64,000 nucleotides of DNA, taken from the NCBI RefSeq assembly GCF_000185305.1, contig NZ_GL622200.1, positions 1,217,861 through 1,281,860 of the forward strand. The letters are read 5' to 3'. This document shows, in pieces, positions 14,389 to 23,166 of this stretch. The translations under genes and the position numbers were made by a program. The stretch's first letter is position 1, and each line of letters begins with the position of its first letter. The notes under the pieces were generated by a model. It worked only from the letters and a program-made list of their open reading frames with translations, searched no databases and was not told the origin of the DNA. Origin of the DNA: Aggregatibacter segnis ATCC 33393 (GTDB lineage: Bacteria > Pseudomonadota > Gammaproteobacteria > Enterobacterales > Pasteurellaceae).

Positions 14389-14619
14389 CTGGACATCGTT
14401 ATTTTAAACAACATTAAGGGAGCTTCAAAATGTGATATTGACACCGCCTCCGTTTATGGCGTGGCTTACGAATATCGCAGTACTCTCCGTCAGGCGCATA
14501 ACGTATTGACACGCATTACAGAGCAATTTGAATGCGAGCAAGGTAATAACTGGCGCGTCCTAAAATATCTTAGAGCTTACGACCCTAAAGCAACGGGTTT
14601 TCAGCTAGACATCCTATAA
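14389..14619 (+). pseudogene. Start-less gene remnant
   Basis: A frame open from 14389 to the stop at 14619 reads like real protein (VYGVAYEYRSTLRQAHNVL, then NWRVLKYLRAYDP) but has no ATG, only a GTG at 14461 without a ribosome site. GGGAGCTTC followed by ATG lies just upstream, but that ATG is in another frame and is followed at once by TGA. This suggests a gene broken by a small indel or an upstream deletion. Product unknown. Confidence 0.4.
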
Positions 14620-14710
14620 AACACCGCAAAATCCGACCGCACTTTTGAAAAATCGCGTGGCGGATTGTTACATCCAAAATTCAGCAAATTGATTAAAAAG
14701 GAAACAAAAA

Positions 14711-15079
14711 ATGAAACAACAACGATTTACTACCGCACTTTTAAATCAACATCCAAGCCGAAAAAAACAAATCATCCAATGGCTTGATGAATACCTACAC
14801 TGGATTGTTTGCGCAGTGATTACCGCTTGCGTTTGGGGAATTGCGCTAATTGGGCTATCCCTATCACGCCCTACCCTTACCGTTGATACTGACTACAACA
14901 ATAACGCGGTAAGCGAGCAAATCTCCCTGGAGTGGGAGCGTAAGGCAAAGGCTGAATGGGCTTCAGAATTTGGCGATGCACCGCCGAATTTGAGCGCGGA
15001 AGCTCAAGAATATCTTGAGAAACAGACCGTCAGAAAACAAGCTGAGTTAAATCAAAGAAAGGGTAAAGAAAATGGGTGA
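14711..15079 (+). CDS. Uncharacterised phage membrane protein
   Basis: 122 residues. One hydrophobic segment at about 31-52 (IVCAVITACVWGIALIGL) separates a basic cytoplasmic N-terminus from a periplasmic, charged, helical C-terminus (SLEWERKAKAEWASEFG). AAGGAAAC precedes the ATG. It overlaps the next gene by eight bases. Not recognised. Confidence 0.62.
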   Translation: MKQQRFTTALLNQHPSRKKQIIQWLDEYLHWIVCAVITACVWGIALIGLSLSRPTLTVDTDYNNNAVSEQISLEWERKAKAEWASEFGDAPPNLSAEAQEYLEKQTVRKQAELNQRKGKENG

Positions 15080-15359
15080 TATGGGTGAGGCATTCCGAGA
15101 GCTTACGAAAGCTCGAAAAGAAAAGAGAAAGTTTAATTTAAAAAGAAGCACACAACTATTGGAATGCTTAAATATTCCTTTCGTAAAACACAATGCAGGA
15201 TTTCATCTTGTTGTTTCTTACAGTGGAAAGGTTGTGGATTTTTACCCGTCCACAGGGTTATGGGTAGATAGAGAGAATAAAAACATAAAACGCCGAGGTG
15301 TAAGAGGTTTATTGGTTTATATCGGAGCGGCGCAGGAAAAACGCAATGTCAAAAATTAG
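15072..15359 (+). CDS. Uncharacterised small phage protein
   Basis: 95 residues, strongly basic. The stretch LLECLNIPFVKHNAGFHLVVSY, then VVDFYPSTGLWV and RGVRGLLVYIGA, looks like a compact alpha/beta fold common in phage recombination operons, but no function is known to me. It overlaps the genes on both sides. Confidence 0.65.
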   Translation: MGDMGEAFRELTKARKEKRKFNLKRSTQLLECLNIPFVKHNAGFHLVVSYSGKVVDFYPSTGLWVDRENKNIKRRGVRGLLVYIGAAQEKRNVKN

Positions 15360-15510
15360 GCGTGGGTCGGTATGGGATTTTGATAATCCTGATGACTATT
15401 ACGAGCAGTTTGAGGCGCAACTGCAGAGCGATGATTTTGATGATAACGCACAAGACATCGATGATGACGATTGCGAATATTGGAAAAGTGGTTGCTATGG
15501 GAGAGGATGA
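15346..15510 (+). CDS. Very small acidic phage protein
   Basis: 54 residues with an AGGAA ribosome site, overlapping the previous gene by 14 bases and ending two bases before the DUF1351 start. The middle is extremely acidic (DFDDNAQDIDDDDCEYW). Small acidic phage proteins can mimic DNA, but this is only a suggestion; it may be a translational-coupling ORF. Confidence 0.5.
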   Translation: MSKIRRGSVWDFDNPDDYYEQFEAQLQSDDFDDNAQDIDDDDCEYWKSGCYGRG

Positions 15511-15512
15511 AA

Positions 15513-16430
15513 ATGACAACCGAATTTAATTTAGTTTTAACAACCGAAAGTAAAGTGTTATCCACAAATATTGTGGAGTTTGAAAAACAAGCCGAGCAAT
15601 TTCTTGCAACACTCACGAGCAAGTTTGAGACAGATGATGACTTTGCGGCCGCAAAAGAAGAAGTCAAAACTTTGAAAGAGGTTGAAGATAAAATCCGTGC
15701 AGCGATTAAGTCGGCACAAAGCGGTGAGATTGCGGCATTAATTACCTCCGCTGAAAACATTGCGGAGCGGTTTAGACAAGAGCGCTTGGCGCGCGATAAG
15801 CTGGTTAAATTAAAAGAATCAGAAATTAAGCAAAACATTATCGATGGCGCGCTTGATGAAATTTCGGAAATCCGTAGTAAGTACGAAAGTTCGGTCTCTC
15901 TTGCGCTTGAGCAAACTATGCCGAAATCAGCGATAACAAACCGCCTCGAAGAAGCGACAAAAAACAAAAGAACGCTCGATGGATTAGTTAAATCGGTTAA
16001 TGCCGAAAAAACGTTAATTCTTGCCGAATTGGCGCAAGAATCCGCTCGAATTACAGAGCGCTTAAAAATGATTCCGATTGCCTACGAGCATTTATTTAGA
16101 GATGCACTGCAATTAGTTGCCGGCACGGACGACCTTGAGCCAATTATTGCGGAGCGAGTAAATGCCGAACAACAGCGTGAGGCAGAGTTAAAAGCAAAAG
16201 CCGAAGAAGATGCCAAAGCAAAAGCGGAATCGCAAGCCGTTGCGTCCGAAACAGAAACACAAAGTGCGGTAGAAAAAACACAAGAAAATTCGACCGCACT
16301 TTCTGACGAGCCGACATTTAATTTCGAGGTTCGTATTGCATTTACCGGCACGCAAGAACAAGCAATCGCCTTGGCTCGCAAAGTTAAAGTGCAATATGGC
16401 GATAACGTATCCCTAAGAAAAATGAATTAA
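15513..16430 (+). CDS. DUF1351 phage protein
   Basis: 305 residues. The N-terminal 150 residues (NIVEFEKQAEQFLATL, DDDFAAAKEEVKTLKEVEDKI, IAERFRQERLARDKLVKLKE) match DUF1351, a coiled-coil family found beside phage Bet/RecT and YqaJ genes. A low-complexity K/A/E linker at about 218-265 precedes a C-terminal domain (TFNFEVRIAFTGTQEQAIALARKVK). GAGAGG precedes the start. Role unknown, probably an accessory to recombination. Uptake words in both orientations lie in the linker (about 16262-16303). Confidence 0.82.
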   Translation: MTTEFNLVLTTESKVLSTNIVEFEKQAEQFLATLTSKFETDDDFAAAKEEVKTLKEVEDKIRAAIKSAQSGEIAALITSAENIAERFRQERLARDKLVKLKESEIKQNIIDGALDEISEIRSKYESSVSLALEQTMPKSAITNRLEEATKNKRTLDGLVKSVNAEKTLILAELAQESARITERLKMIPIAYEHLFRDALQLVAGTDDLEPIIAERVNAEQQREAELKAKAEEDAKAKAESQAVASETETQSAVEKTQENSTALSDEPTFNFEVRIAFTGTQEQAIALARKVKVQYGDNVSLRKMN

Positions 16431-16442
16431 AGGATAAATAAA

Positions 16443-17324
16443 ATGACATTACCAGCAAACATTCAAACCGCTCTTAAAGAAAGAAATATCGATCTCGCTG
16501 TTTGGAGTACGTTACAAAATAGTGTATTTCCCGGTGCTAAAGATGAAAGCATTATTCTTGCGGTAGATTATTGTAAGGCTCGTAAGTTAGACATTCTGAA
16601 GAAGCCATGCCATATCGTACCAATGCAAGTAACCCTTTCCGGCGAGAAAGAAAGGGGATCCGATGGTAAGCTTTACGATAAAAAAATATGGCGTGATGTG
16701 ATTATGCCGGGCATTTACGAGCAACGCATAACAGCTTTTCGCACAGGACAAATGGCAGGGCAAGATGAACCGGTTTTCGGTGAGACTATATCTTTCAAAG
16801 GAGTGGATGCTCCTGAGTGGTGTCGTGTTACTGTATATCGCTTTATTAACGGAGAGCGTTGCGCGTTTTCGCACACCGAGTATTTTAGCGAAGCCTGCGC
16901 GACAACCAAAGAAGGTAAGCTAAATTCAATGTGGAGCAAACGTCCGCGTGGTCAATTAGCCAAGTGCGCAGAAGCTGGAGCGTTACGAAAAGCGTTTCCT
17001 GATGAGCTTGGCGGGGTGATCACCGCCGAAGAAGTAAACGAAGATCAGGTTAATCATCAAGAAAATAAATTTTCGCCTGAAAACTCAAATATTATCAACG
17101 GACAAAGCATCGAATTGGTTACGGATGAGCAAATTGAACAGATTAAAAATCTGGTTGAAGTTACCAATTCTGACACAGTCGGTTTGTTAGCCGCCGCCGG
17201 TAATGCACCAAGTATTGAGCAAATTCATAAAATTTATGCCGAACGCATAATTAATAAACTGCTAGATAAGCTAAATAAGCAACAAGCCAAAGATGATAAT
17301 TTGGGTAAGGACATCCCGCTATGA
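16443..17324 (+). CDS. bet: Phage recombination protein Bet (RecT/Redbeta family)
   Basis: Single-strand annealing protein. The first 200 residues carry the family hallmarks: ILAVDYCKARKLDILKKPCHIVPM, GIYEQRITAFRTGQMAG, and SMWSKRPRGQLAKCAEAGALRKAFPDELGG. The C-terminal 90 residues are a variable tail expected to bind SSB or exonuclease. It overlaps the exonuclease gene by four bases, so the two form a Red-type pair. Confidence 0.93.
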   Translation: MTLPANIQTALKERNIDLAVWSTLQNSVFPGAKDESIILAVDYCKARKLDILKKPCHIVPMQVTLSGEKERGSDGKLYDKKIWRDVIMPGIYEQRITAFRTGQMAGQDEPVFGETISFKGVDAPEWCRVTVYRFINGERCAFSHTEYFSEACATTKEGKLNSMWSKRPRGQLAKCAEAGALRKAFPDELGGVITAEEVNEDQVNHQENKFSPENSNIINGQSIELVTDEQIEQIKNLVEVTNSDTVGLLAAAGNAPSIEQIHKIYAERIINKLLDKLNKQQAKDDNLGKDIPL

Positions 17325-17980
17325 TTGACGGTCTAATAACGCTTGATTGCGAACAAGGCTCGGAAGAATGGTTAAAAGCCCGTTTAGGTATCCCCACCGC
17401 AACGGGCTTTGAAAATATTGTGACGGCAACCGGTAAAAAATCAAGCGCGCAAATAAAGTATATGGCCGAGTTGATCGAAGAAAGCATTCTTGGCTTACAA
17501 GATGGCGCATTTAAATCTAAATTTATGGAGCGTGGAAATCAACTTGAGCCACTTGCTAGATCGGCTTATGAGTTTATTACCGGAAACACAGTTACTCAAG
17601 TTGGCGGCGTGTACTTAGATGACAAAAAAGAGGTAATGGTTAGCCCTGATGGGCTAATCCCCGAACTCAAAAAGGGCTTAGAGATTAAATGCCCGAAAAT
17701 GAGTACGCATATTCGATACTTGTTAGAAGGCGGCGTTCCGTCCGAATACATTATCCAAGTGCAGGCTAATTTATGGGTAACTGGATACGAAACATGGGAT
17801 TTCGTGAGTTATTGCCCGGAATATCAAAAGCAAACAATTTTTATTCATACGGCAGCTCGTGATGATGTATTAATGAAGGCTTTTGATAAACATATCCCTC
17901 AATTTTTAAAAACGCTGGCGGCGTATAAAAATGGCTCCTGTTCCAGTTGCAATCCAAATACACACGTGGGAGTTTATTAA
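17321..17980 (+). CDS. YqaJ-type recombination exonuclease (lambda Exo-like)
   Basis: 5'-3' double-strand exonuclease that feeds single strands to Bet. The N-terminal GSEEWLKARLGIPTATGF, a GNQLEPLAR block with E76, D110 in VSPDGLI and E121-x-K123 in LEIKCP make up the PD-(D/E)xK active site. VQANLWVTGYETWDFVSY follows. Length 219 is normal. Coupled to bet by ATGA overlap. Confidence 0.93.
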   Translation: MIDGLITLDCEQGSEEWLKARLGIPTATGFENIVTATGKKSSAQIKYMAELIEESILGLQDGAFKSKFMERGNQLEPLARSAYEFITGNTVTQVGGVYLDDKKEVMVSPDGLIPELKKGLEIKCPKMSTHIRYLLEGGVPSEYIIQVQANLWVTGYETWDFVSYCPEYQKQTIFIHTAARDDVLMKAFDKHIPQFLKTLAAYKNGSCSSCNPNTHVGVY

Positions 17981-18084
17981 ATAGGTTGAGGTGAATAGAA
18001 GATTAGAGTGTAGGCAGGGTTTACCGCCAAATCATTAGTTGCGCTACCGGTATTTGAAATACAAGACGTATAAAGGCGATTAAA

Positions 18085-18135
18085 TAGTTCAATAAAGCGC
18101 TTGTATAATATTATAATATTAAAAGTTATTAATGT
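18085..18135 (+). promoter_or_regulatory. Candidate promoter for the GNAT gene
   Basis: A very AT-rich stretch around 18100-18122 holds TATAAT-like elements after TTGTAT and a palindrome ATATTATAATAT. It lies 170 bases after the exonuclease and before an isolated gene that has its own terminator. Confidence 0.4.
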
Positions 18136-18153
18136 ATCTAAGGATAATTCATT

Positions 18154-18588
18154 ATGTCTGTTAGTATTATTGAAATGTCTGAGCGAGACTTTGAAATATG
18201 TAATGAGGAATTGTCAAGCTTCAGATGGAGATATATCGACTTTCAACCATCAGGAAAACCATTACTATTCTCAATATACAGCGAACAACATTTAGTTGGG
18301 TATGTTCATATTATTCTTATGAAAAATGCACCTGACGAAGTAGCTGATGGAGAGCTTTATAAGATATTCATCTTTCCTAAATATCAGAAGAAAGGGTATG
18401 GGAAGAAAGCGGCTAAATTAGCGATAGATTGGATATATCAAAACTGTAATGAGCTGTATCTAGAAGTTGTAGATGATGTCATTGACTTTTGGGATAAGAT
18501 TTTGGGCGGTTATTCAGAGCAGTACTCTATACGGCTGGAAGACCCAGCAACATCAAATACAACAAAATACATTTTCAGTAAAAATTAA
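18154..18588 (+). CDS. GNAT-family N-acetyltransferase
   Basis: 144-residue acetyl-CoA-dependent acetyltransferase. Motif A is clear: YKIFIFPKYQKKGYGKKAAKLAIDWIY with the pyrophosphate-binding QKKGYG near residues 79-84. Substrate cannot be predicted. AAGGA precedes the ATG. Its own AT-rich promoter and terminator (18607) indicate a moron, a cargo gene expressed from the prophage. It may modify a host protein or be the antitoxin-less relative of toxic GNATs; no antitoxin gene is adjacent. Confidence 0.82.
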   Translation: MSVSIIEMSERDFEICNEELSSFRWRYIDFQPSGKPLLFSIYSEQHLVGYVHIILMKNAPDEVADGELYKIFIFPKYQKKGYGKKAAKLAIDWIYQNCNELYLEVVDDVIDFWDKILGGYSEQYSIRLEDPATSNTTKYIFSKN

Positions 18589-18606
18589 TGCACATGACTG
18601 ACAATG

Positions 18607-18628
18607 ACCGCCTTACGGGCGGTTTTTT
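18607..18628 (+). terminator. Terminator after the GNAT gene
   Basis: ACCGCC (18607-18612), loop TTACG, GGCGGT (18618-18623) and a T run. Confidence 0.85.
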
Positions 18629-18640
18629 ATTGGAGCAAAC

Positions 18641-18796
18641 ATGAATGACTTATTTTTTTGGTACTGCGTGATTGTGTCTGCCGTTTTACAGTACGCCGAA
18701 TGGCGAGCTAGGGCGGCGAGAATCAAACGCCAAGAGGAAGTATTTATTTTTAATTTGAAACTATGGCTATTGTTGAGGGGTGTAAATGTTTTTTAG
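18641..18796 (+). CDS. Small uncharacterised phage protein
   Basis: 51 residues, with GGAG five bases before the ATG. A hydrophobic N-terminus (LFFWYCVIVSAVLQYAEW) is followed by a basic segment (RARAARIKRQEE), a small membrane-peptide pattern. It overlaps the next gene by 11 bases. Not recognised. Confidence 0.5.
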   Translation: MNDLFFWYCVIVSAVLQYAEWRARAARIKRQEEVFIFNLKLWLLLRGVNVF

Positions 18797-18998
18797 AAAC
18801 GAATTACAAGTAATGGACGGTAAACGCTACATCGTGCTTGAGTGTGAACTTAAGCGTGAATGGACTGTAGTACGAGAATCAAAGCACACGGTCACACAAG
18901 GCGAAGCATTAGAAATCTTCCAATATTGGATTAAATACAAGAATGTAAAACCCGAACAGTTAAAAGTAATTGAAGTGCCCGACATATTAAAAGGATAG
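18786..18998 (+). CDS. Small uncharacterised phage protein
   Basis: 70 residues, GAGGGGT before the ATG. The sequence is a soluble alpha/beta pattern (GKRYIVLECELKREWTVV, then GEALEIFQYWIKYK). No family recognised. It lies directly before the AlpA-type gene with five bases between, probably one transcript. Confidence 0.6.
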   Translation: MFFRNELQVMDGKRYIVLECELKREWTVVRESKHTVTQGEALEIFQYWIKYKNVKPEQLKVIEVPDILKG

Positions 18999-19003
18999 AT
19001 ATA

Positions 19004-19183
19004 ATGGAACAACAACCAGCATTATTAAGCAAAGCTCAAGTGATTGAAATTACCACCTTGAGCCACACAACAATTTGGCGTATGATGAAAAAAGGAACAT
19101 TTCCAAAAAGCGTAAAAGCGTCTATGGGTCGTGTAGCATGGCGCAAATCTGACATCGATAATTGGCTAGACGAACGCACATAA
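19004..19183 (+). CDS. AlpA-family regulator / excisionase-like protein
   Basis: 59-residue winged-helix protein. LLSKAQVIEITTLSHTTIWRMMKKGTFPKSVK and GRVAWRKSDIDNWLDER are the AlpA (MerR-like HTH) hallmarks. These proteins either activate integrase genes or act as excisionases. It is the last phage gene before the chromosome and lies where lambda has xis, but no integrase follows. AAGGA lies well upstream of the ATG. Confidence 0.88.
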   Translation: MEQQPALLSKAQVIEITTLSHTTIWRMMKKGTFPKSVKASMGRVAWRKSDIDNWLDERT

Positions 19184-19199
19184 AAGCACTTTCTTCTAC

Positions 19200-19223
19200 T
19201 GACGGTAAAAATGACGGTAAAAA
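19200..19223 (+). repeat. Tandem 12-bp direct repeat
   Basis: TGACGGTAAAAA occurs twice in direct succession 16 bases after the AlpA-type gene. Paired short repeats here could be arm-type sites for integrase or Xis. Confidence 0.5.
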
Positions 19224-19301
19224 TCAAATAGCATTATCTTTACTCCCTTCTATTTCAATATGTTATCTTCTGAGTTAATAATCGAGTGGGAATAACTTAG
19301 T

Positions 19302-19331
19302 AAAAAAGCCTTGAATTCTCAGGGCTTTTTT
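19302..19331. terminator. Bidirectional intrinsic terminator
   Basis: A 13-pair stem AAAAAAGCCTTGA / TCAGGGCTTTTTT with loop ATTC. It works in either direction and marks the end of prophage transcription. Confidence 0.85.
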
Positions 19332-19876
19332 ATTTCTATAATAATGCCTTTTTCAAGGATAGAAAAACAACTGATCCAACATCTGTCAGAATAAATATCG
19401 AAATTAACTAGAAATGAAACTTAGGATTGGGTGGTGAACTAAGCAGAATTGGTCTTAACAGTAAGCGGTATACTGCGTCGCATCCCTGCGGGTTTCTACC
19501 TAGTCCACCATTGACTGATGATGGTTTGTAGTTTGCGACATAAAACTGATACTAAAAGTGTTTATACCTTCAGCCCGCTTATTTCAGGAGACCAATCCTG
19601 ACCTTCAGACATCTTATCTTGAAAGTGAATACATAATAAAATCGTTTTAGCTGATTGTCAATTGGAGCATAACTCGATATTTCAGTCATTTTTTTCATTC
19701 TTCCTTTATTCGACAAACACCATAAATTACTTTGATTACATAGCCTTAGCTGGTGTTACCAGATTAAAATTTATGACTTTTATGAAAAAAACACATAAAA
19801 TATCCCGTCTGATTGCACCCACTCTAAAATCTTGTTAAAGTGCGGTACAAATTTTTCATAAAATTAGGAATTAAAA

Positions 19877-20830
19877 ATGAGTCAAGAATACTTAGATTTT
19901 GAATTACCCATTGCCGAACTTGAAGCGAAAATCGAATCTTTACGCGCCATGGCAAACCAAGATAATGACATTAATCTTGATGATGAAATTGCTCGCTTAC
20001 AGAAAAAAAGTATTGAATTAACCGAAAAAACTTTTGCAAATTTAGATGCGTGGCAAGTTTCTAAAATGTCCCGTCATCCGAATCGCCCTTATACTCTTGA
20101 CTACATCGAACATATTTTCACCGAATTTGAAGAACTTGCCGGCGATCGTGCTTTTGCCGATGACAAAGCAATCATCGGTGGTTTAGCCCGTTTAGACGGC
20201 AGACCGGTCATGGTTATTGGTCACCAAAAAGGCCGTACCGTCAAAGATAAAGTAAAGCGCAACTTTGGTATGCCGGCACCGGAAGGCTACCGCAAAGCAT
20301 TACGTCTCATGCAAATGGCGGAACGTTTCAAATTGCCTATCATCACCTTCATTGACACCCCGGGAGCTTACCCTGGTGTAGGCGCGGAAGAGCGCGGTCA
20401 GTCAGAAGCTATCGCACGTAACTTACGCGAAATGTCCCTCTTAAAAGTGCCGGTGATTTGTACCGTTATCGGTGAAGGCGGTTCCGGCGGTGCGTTGGCT
20501 ATCGGCGTGGGTGATAAAGTCAACATGTTGCAATACTCCACCTACTCCGTTATTTCTCCGGAAGGTTGTGCGTCTATTTTGTGGAAAAGCGCCGATAAAG
20601 CCTCCACCGCAGCAGAAGTAATGGGTTTAACCGCCAATCGTTTAAAAGAACTTGGCTTGATTGACAACATCGTTCGTGAGCCGTTAGGTGGTGCACATCG
20701 TAATTACGCTGAAATGGCGAAAAACTTGAAAAAACGTTTACTTGAAGACTTAGCTGATTTAGACGTGTTAAATCAAGAAAATCTGTTGGATCGCCGTTAT
20801 CAACGCTTAATGAGCTACGGTTACGCATAG
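19877..20830 (+). CDS. accA: Acetyl-CoA carboxylase carboxyltransferase alpha subunit
   Basis: With AccD it transfers the carboxyl group from carboxybiotin to acetyl-CoA, giving malonyl-CoA for fatty acid synthesis. At 317 residues it is the normal length. The N-terminal [19 protein letters not shown], the coiled segment, [19 protein letters not shown] and the CoA-binding loops [21 protein letters not shown] and [15 protein letters not shown] are all present. An uptake word lies about 40 bases upstream. Confidence 0.98.
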   Translation: MSQEYLDFELPIAELEAKIESLRAMANQDNDINLDDEIARLQKKSIELTEKTFANLDAWQVSKMSRHPNRPYTLDYIEHIFTEFEELAGDRAFADDKAIIGGLARLDGRPVMVIGHQKGRTVKDKVKRNFGMPAPEGYRKALRLMQMAERFKLPIITFIDTPGAYPGVGAEERGQSEAIARNLREMSLLKVPVICTVIGEGGSGGALAIGVGDKVNMLQYSTYSVISPEGCASILWKSADKASTAAEVMGLTANRLKELGLIDNIVREPLGGAHRNYAEMAKNLKKRLLEDLADLDVLNQENLLDRRYQRLMSYGYA

Positions 20831-20901
20831 AAAAGAAAAACAAATAAAAATCCCACCGCACTTTCCGGCGTAGTCAAAAGAGAAGAAAAGGAGAAAAGGC
20901 A

Positions 20902-21759
20902 ATGAAACACGTACTTTCAATTCAATCTCATGTGGTTTATGGCTACGCCGGCAACAAGTCGGCAACCTTCCCAATGCAATTGCACGGTATTGACGTTTGG
21001 GCGTTAAATACCGTGCAATTTTCCAATCACACCCAATACGGCAAATGGACCGGCATTGTCATTCCGAAAGAACAAATCGGCGAAATTGTACGCGGCATTG
21101 ATGAAATTGGTGCCTTGAAAAAATGTGATGCGGTGGTTTCCGGTTATTTAGGATCTGCCGAACAAATCGATGAAATCATCAACGCTGTTCATAAAATCAA
21201 AGCCATCAATCCTCATGCGCTTTATTTGTGCGATCCTGTGATGGGACACCCTGATAAAGGCTGTATCGTGGCAGACGGTGTACGTGAAGGTCTGATTAAC
21301 ATTGTTTCAGAAGCGGATATTATTACACCGAATTTGGTGGAACTCCGCGAATTAAGCGGACTACCGGTTGAAAACTTTGAACAGGCACTGGCTGCCGTAC
21401 AAGCCATTTTGGCAAAAGGGCCGAAAAAAGTCTTGGTCAAACATTTAAGTAAAGTGGGAAAAGAAGCAACACAATTTGAAATGTTGCTGGCGACCGAACA
21501 AGGCATGTGGCACATTTCCCGTCCGTTGCATCCGTTTGATCGCGAACCGGTCGGCGTAGGTGATTTAACCGCCGGTTTATTCCTCGCCAACCTACTCAAT
21601 GGCAAATCGGATGTAGAGGCGTTTGAACACATGGCAAACGCCGTCAATGATGTCATGCAAACGACGTTAGAACGGGGCGAATATGAATTACAAATCATTG
21701 CCGCTCGAGATCTCATCCTCCATCCGTGTAGCCACTATAAAGCACAAAAAATTGCATAA
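20902..21759 (+). CDS. pdxY: Pyridoxal kinase PdxY
   Basis: ATP-dependent kinase that salvages pyridoxal to pyridoxal 5'-phosphate. The 285-residue ribokinase-fold protein starts [16 protein letters not shown], has the [12 protein letters not shown] block, and ends with the ATP/anion-hole motif [26 protein letters not shown] precedes the ATG. It is 71 bases after accA on the same strand, and a terminator-like hairpin follows. Confidence 0.96.
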   Translation: MKHVLSIQSHVVYGYAGNKSATFPMQLHGIDVWALNTVQFSNHTQYGKWTGIVIPKEQIGEIVRGIDEIGALKKCDAVVSGYLGSAEQIDEIINAVHKIKAINPHALYLCDPVMGHPDKGCIVADGVREGLINIVSEADIITPNLVELRELSGLPVENFEQALAAVQAILAKGPKKVLVKHLSKVGKEATQFEMLLATEQGMWHISRPLHPFDREPVGVGDLTAGLFLANLLNGKSDVEAFEHMANAVNDVMQTTLERGEYELQIIAARDLILHPCSHYKAQKIA

Positions 21760-21767
21760 CTCTCAAC

Positions 21768-21795
21768 TTCCTCCCGTCCAACGGGAGGAAATTTT
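21768..21795 (+). terminator. Hairpin between pdxY and tilS
   Basis: A 10-pair stem TTCCTCCCGT / ACGGGAGGAA with loop CCA is followed by ATTTTAT. It is a terminator or attenuator, since tilS starts only 14 bases later. Confidence 0.7.
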
Positions 21796-21803
21796 ATCCG
21801 CCT

Positions 21804-23114
21804 ATGCTTCTTGAACAATTTTCACAGCAAATCCACCAACTTGCGCCAAACCAAACTCAATTTCTTATCGGGTTCAGCGGTGGTTTGGATTCCACAGCAC
21901 TGCTCGCTTTATTTGCAAAACTTCGTGAAAAACAACCGCACTTTCAGCTTCGCGCAATCCATATTCATCACGGATTAAGCGCCAATGCCGATGCTTGGTC
22001 AGCCCATTGTCAACAAATGTGTCGTCAATTCCATATTCCATTACAAATTCAACATGTTAACGTCAGCACAGAAAACGGCATTGAGGCAGGTGCCCGCCAA
22101 GCCCGTTATGAAGCCATTGCACAGCAAATTTTACCGACTGAATGGCTCGCCACGGCACATCATCAACAAGACCAAACGGAAACATTTTTCCTTGCCCTAA
22201 AACGCGGCAGTGGCGTGCAAGGCTTAGGCGCCATGCCGTCGAAAAGCAATGTTTACAGCGTGCCTATTTTTCGTCCCTTATTGAATTTTAGCCGCCAACA
22301 ATTACTGGCGTTTGTACAACAGGAAGGGCTAAGTTGGATTGAAGATGAAAGTAATGAGGACAATCAATACGATCGCAATTTCCTGCGTAACATCGTGTTG
22401 CCTGAATTGCGCCAACGCTGGGCGCATTTTGATTCGGCAGTGCAACGTTCCGCGCAACATTGTTATGAACAACAGCAACTGCTTAATGAGCTGTTAGCGG
22501 AAGAATATCAAAAAAACATCGTAAAAAATGACCGCACTTTTCAGCTACAACATTTCGCCAGCTATTCCTCTGTGAAACAACGCGCCTTGTTACGCTTATG
22601 GTTGCAAGATTGGGGCGTTACCCTCCCCTCTCTCGTGCAATTAGAACAAATTATTTCGGATGTCATTTTCGCGAAAGACGATGCACAACCACAATTTCGC
22701 CTAGACAATAACATTGTCCGCCGCTATCAACACCGTTTATTTCTCACGCCAATATTTAACGATATTTCACAGGAATATGTTGAGGCAACATTTGATCACC
22801 CTATTTCCTTGCCGGATCATTTAGGCACGTTATTACTAAAAAAAACACGCGAAAAAATGACCGCACTTTGGCAGGATGAAAACGGCAACACAAATAAAGA
22901 AACCTTGGCTTTACCGTCAGAGGGAACGAAAGTTTGGATTCGATTTCGTTATTCGGGCAAAGTGAAATTAACCCCAAACGGCGTGAATAAAGACATTAAA
23001 AAAGTGTGGCAACAGTTGAATGTCGCCCCTTGGCAACGCCAACGCATTCCGCTCATCTTCTACGATGATAAGCTACAAAGTGCGGTCGGTTTTTTCACTG
23101 TTTTTCAAAATTAA
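21804..23114 (+). CDS. tilS: tRNA(Ile)-lysidine synthase TilS
   Basis: Modifies C34 of tRNA-Ile (CAU) to lysidine, changing it from Met to Ile decoding; essential. The PP-loop [15 protein letters not shown] is near residues 23-37, with [11 protein letters not shown] and [26 protein letters not shown] following. The central and C-terminal domains (residues about 220-436, [20 protein letters not shown]) are of the long E. coli type. Several uptake words lie within it. Confidence 0.96.
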   Translation: MLLEQFSQQIHQLAPNQTQFLIGFSGGLDSTALLALFAKLREKQPHFQLRAIHIHHGLSANADAWSAHCQQMCRQFHIPLQIQHVNVSTENGIEAGARQARYEAIAQQILPTEWLATAHHQQDQTETFFLALKRGSGVQGLGAMPSKSNVYSVPIFRPLLNFSRQQLLAFVQQEGLSWIEDESNEDNQYDRNFLRNIVLPELRQRWAHFDSAVQRSAQHCYEQQQLLNELLAEEYQKNIVKNDRTFQLQHFASYSSVKQRALLRLWLQDWGVTLPSLVQLEQIISDVIFAKDDAQPQFRLDNNIVRRYQHRLFLTPIFNDISQEYVEATFDHPISLPDHLGTLLLKKTREKMTALWQDENGNTNKETLALPSEGTKVWIRFRYSGKVKLTPNGVNKDIKKVWQQLNVAPWQRQRIPLIFYDDKLQSAVGFFTVFQN

Positions 23115-23123
23115 GGCAAACAA

Positions 23124-23147
23124 AAAGGCGCATCAAAATGCGCCTTT
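23124..23147. terminator. Bidirectional terminator between tilS and the permease gene
   Basis: AAAGGCGCAT, loop CAAA, ATGCGCCTTT, flanked by A and T runs; it serves two convergent genes. Confidence 0.85.
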
Positions 23148-23166
23148 GTTGTCTTTATTGGCTGAA

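Larger units (their letters stand above)
19184..19876. other. Prophage-chromosome boundary region without genes
   Basis: About 690 bases. Seen: a tandem 12-bp repeat (19200-19223), a strong bidirectional terminator (19302-19331), a GC-richer stretch at about 19430-19510 with a short open frame lacking a start, hairpins ACCAT/ATGGT (about 19509-19527) and TCAGGA/TCCTGA (19584-19601), and an uptake word before accA. No integrase or tRNA gene is seen. Confidence 0.6.

Noticed and set aside
15356..15967. 203-codon minus-strand frame
   Set aside because: Antisense to the DUF1351 gene in a coherent plus-strand operon; serine- and leucine-rich shadow composition.
19430..19530. tmRNA or tRNA 3' end suggested by TAGTCCACCA
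   Set aside because: No matching acceptor strand or T-arm could be found on either strand.
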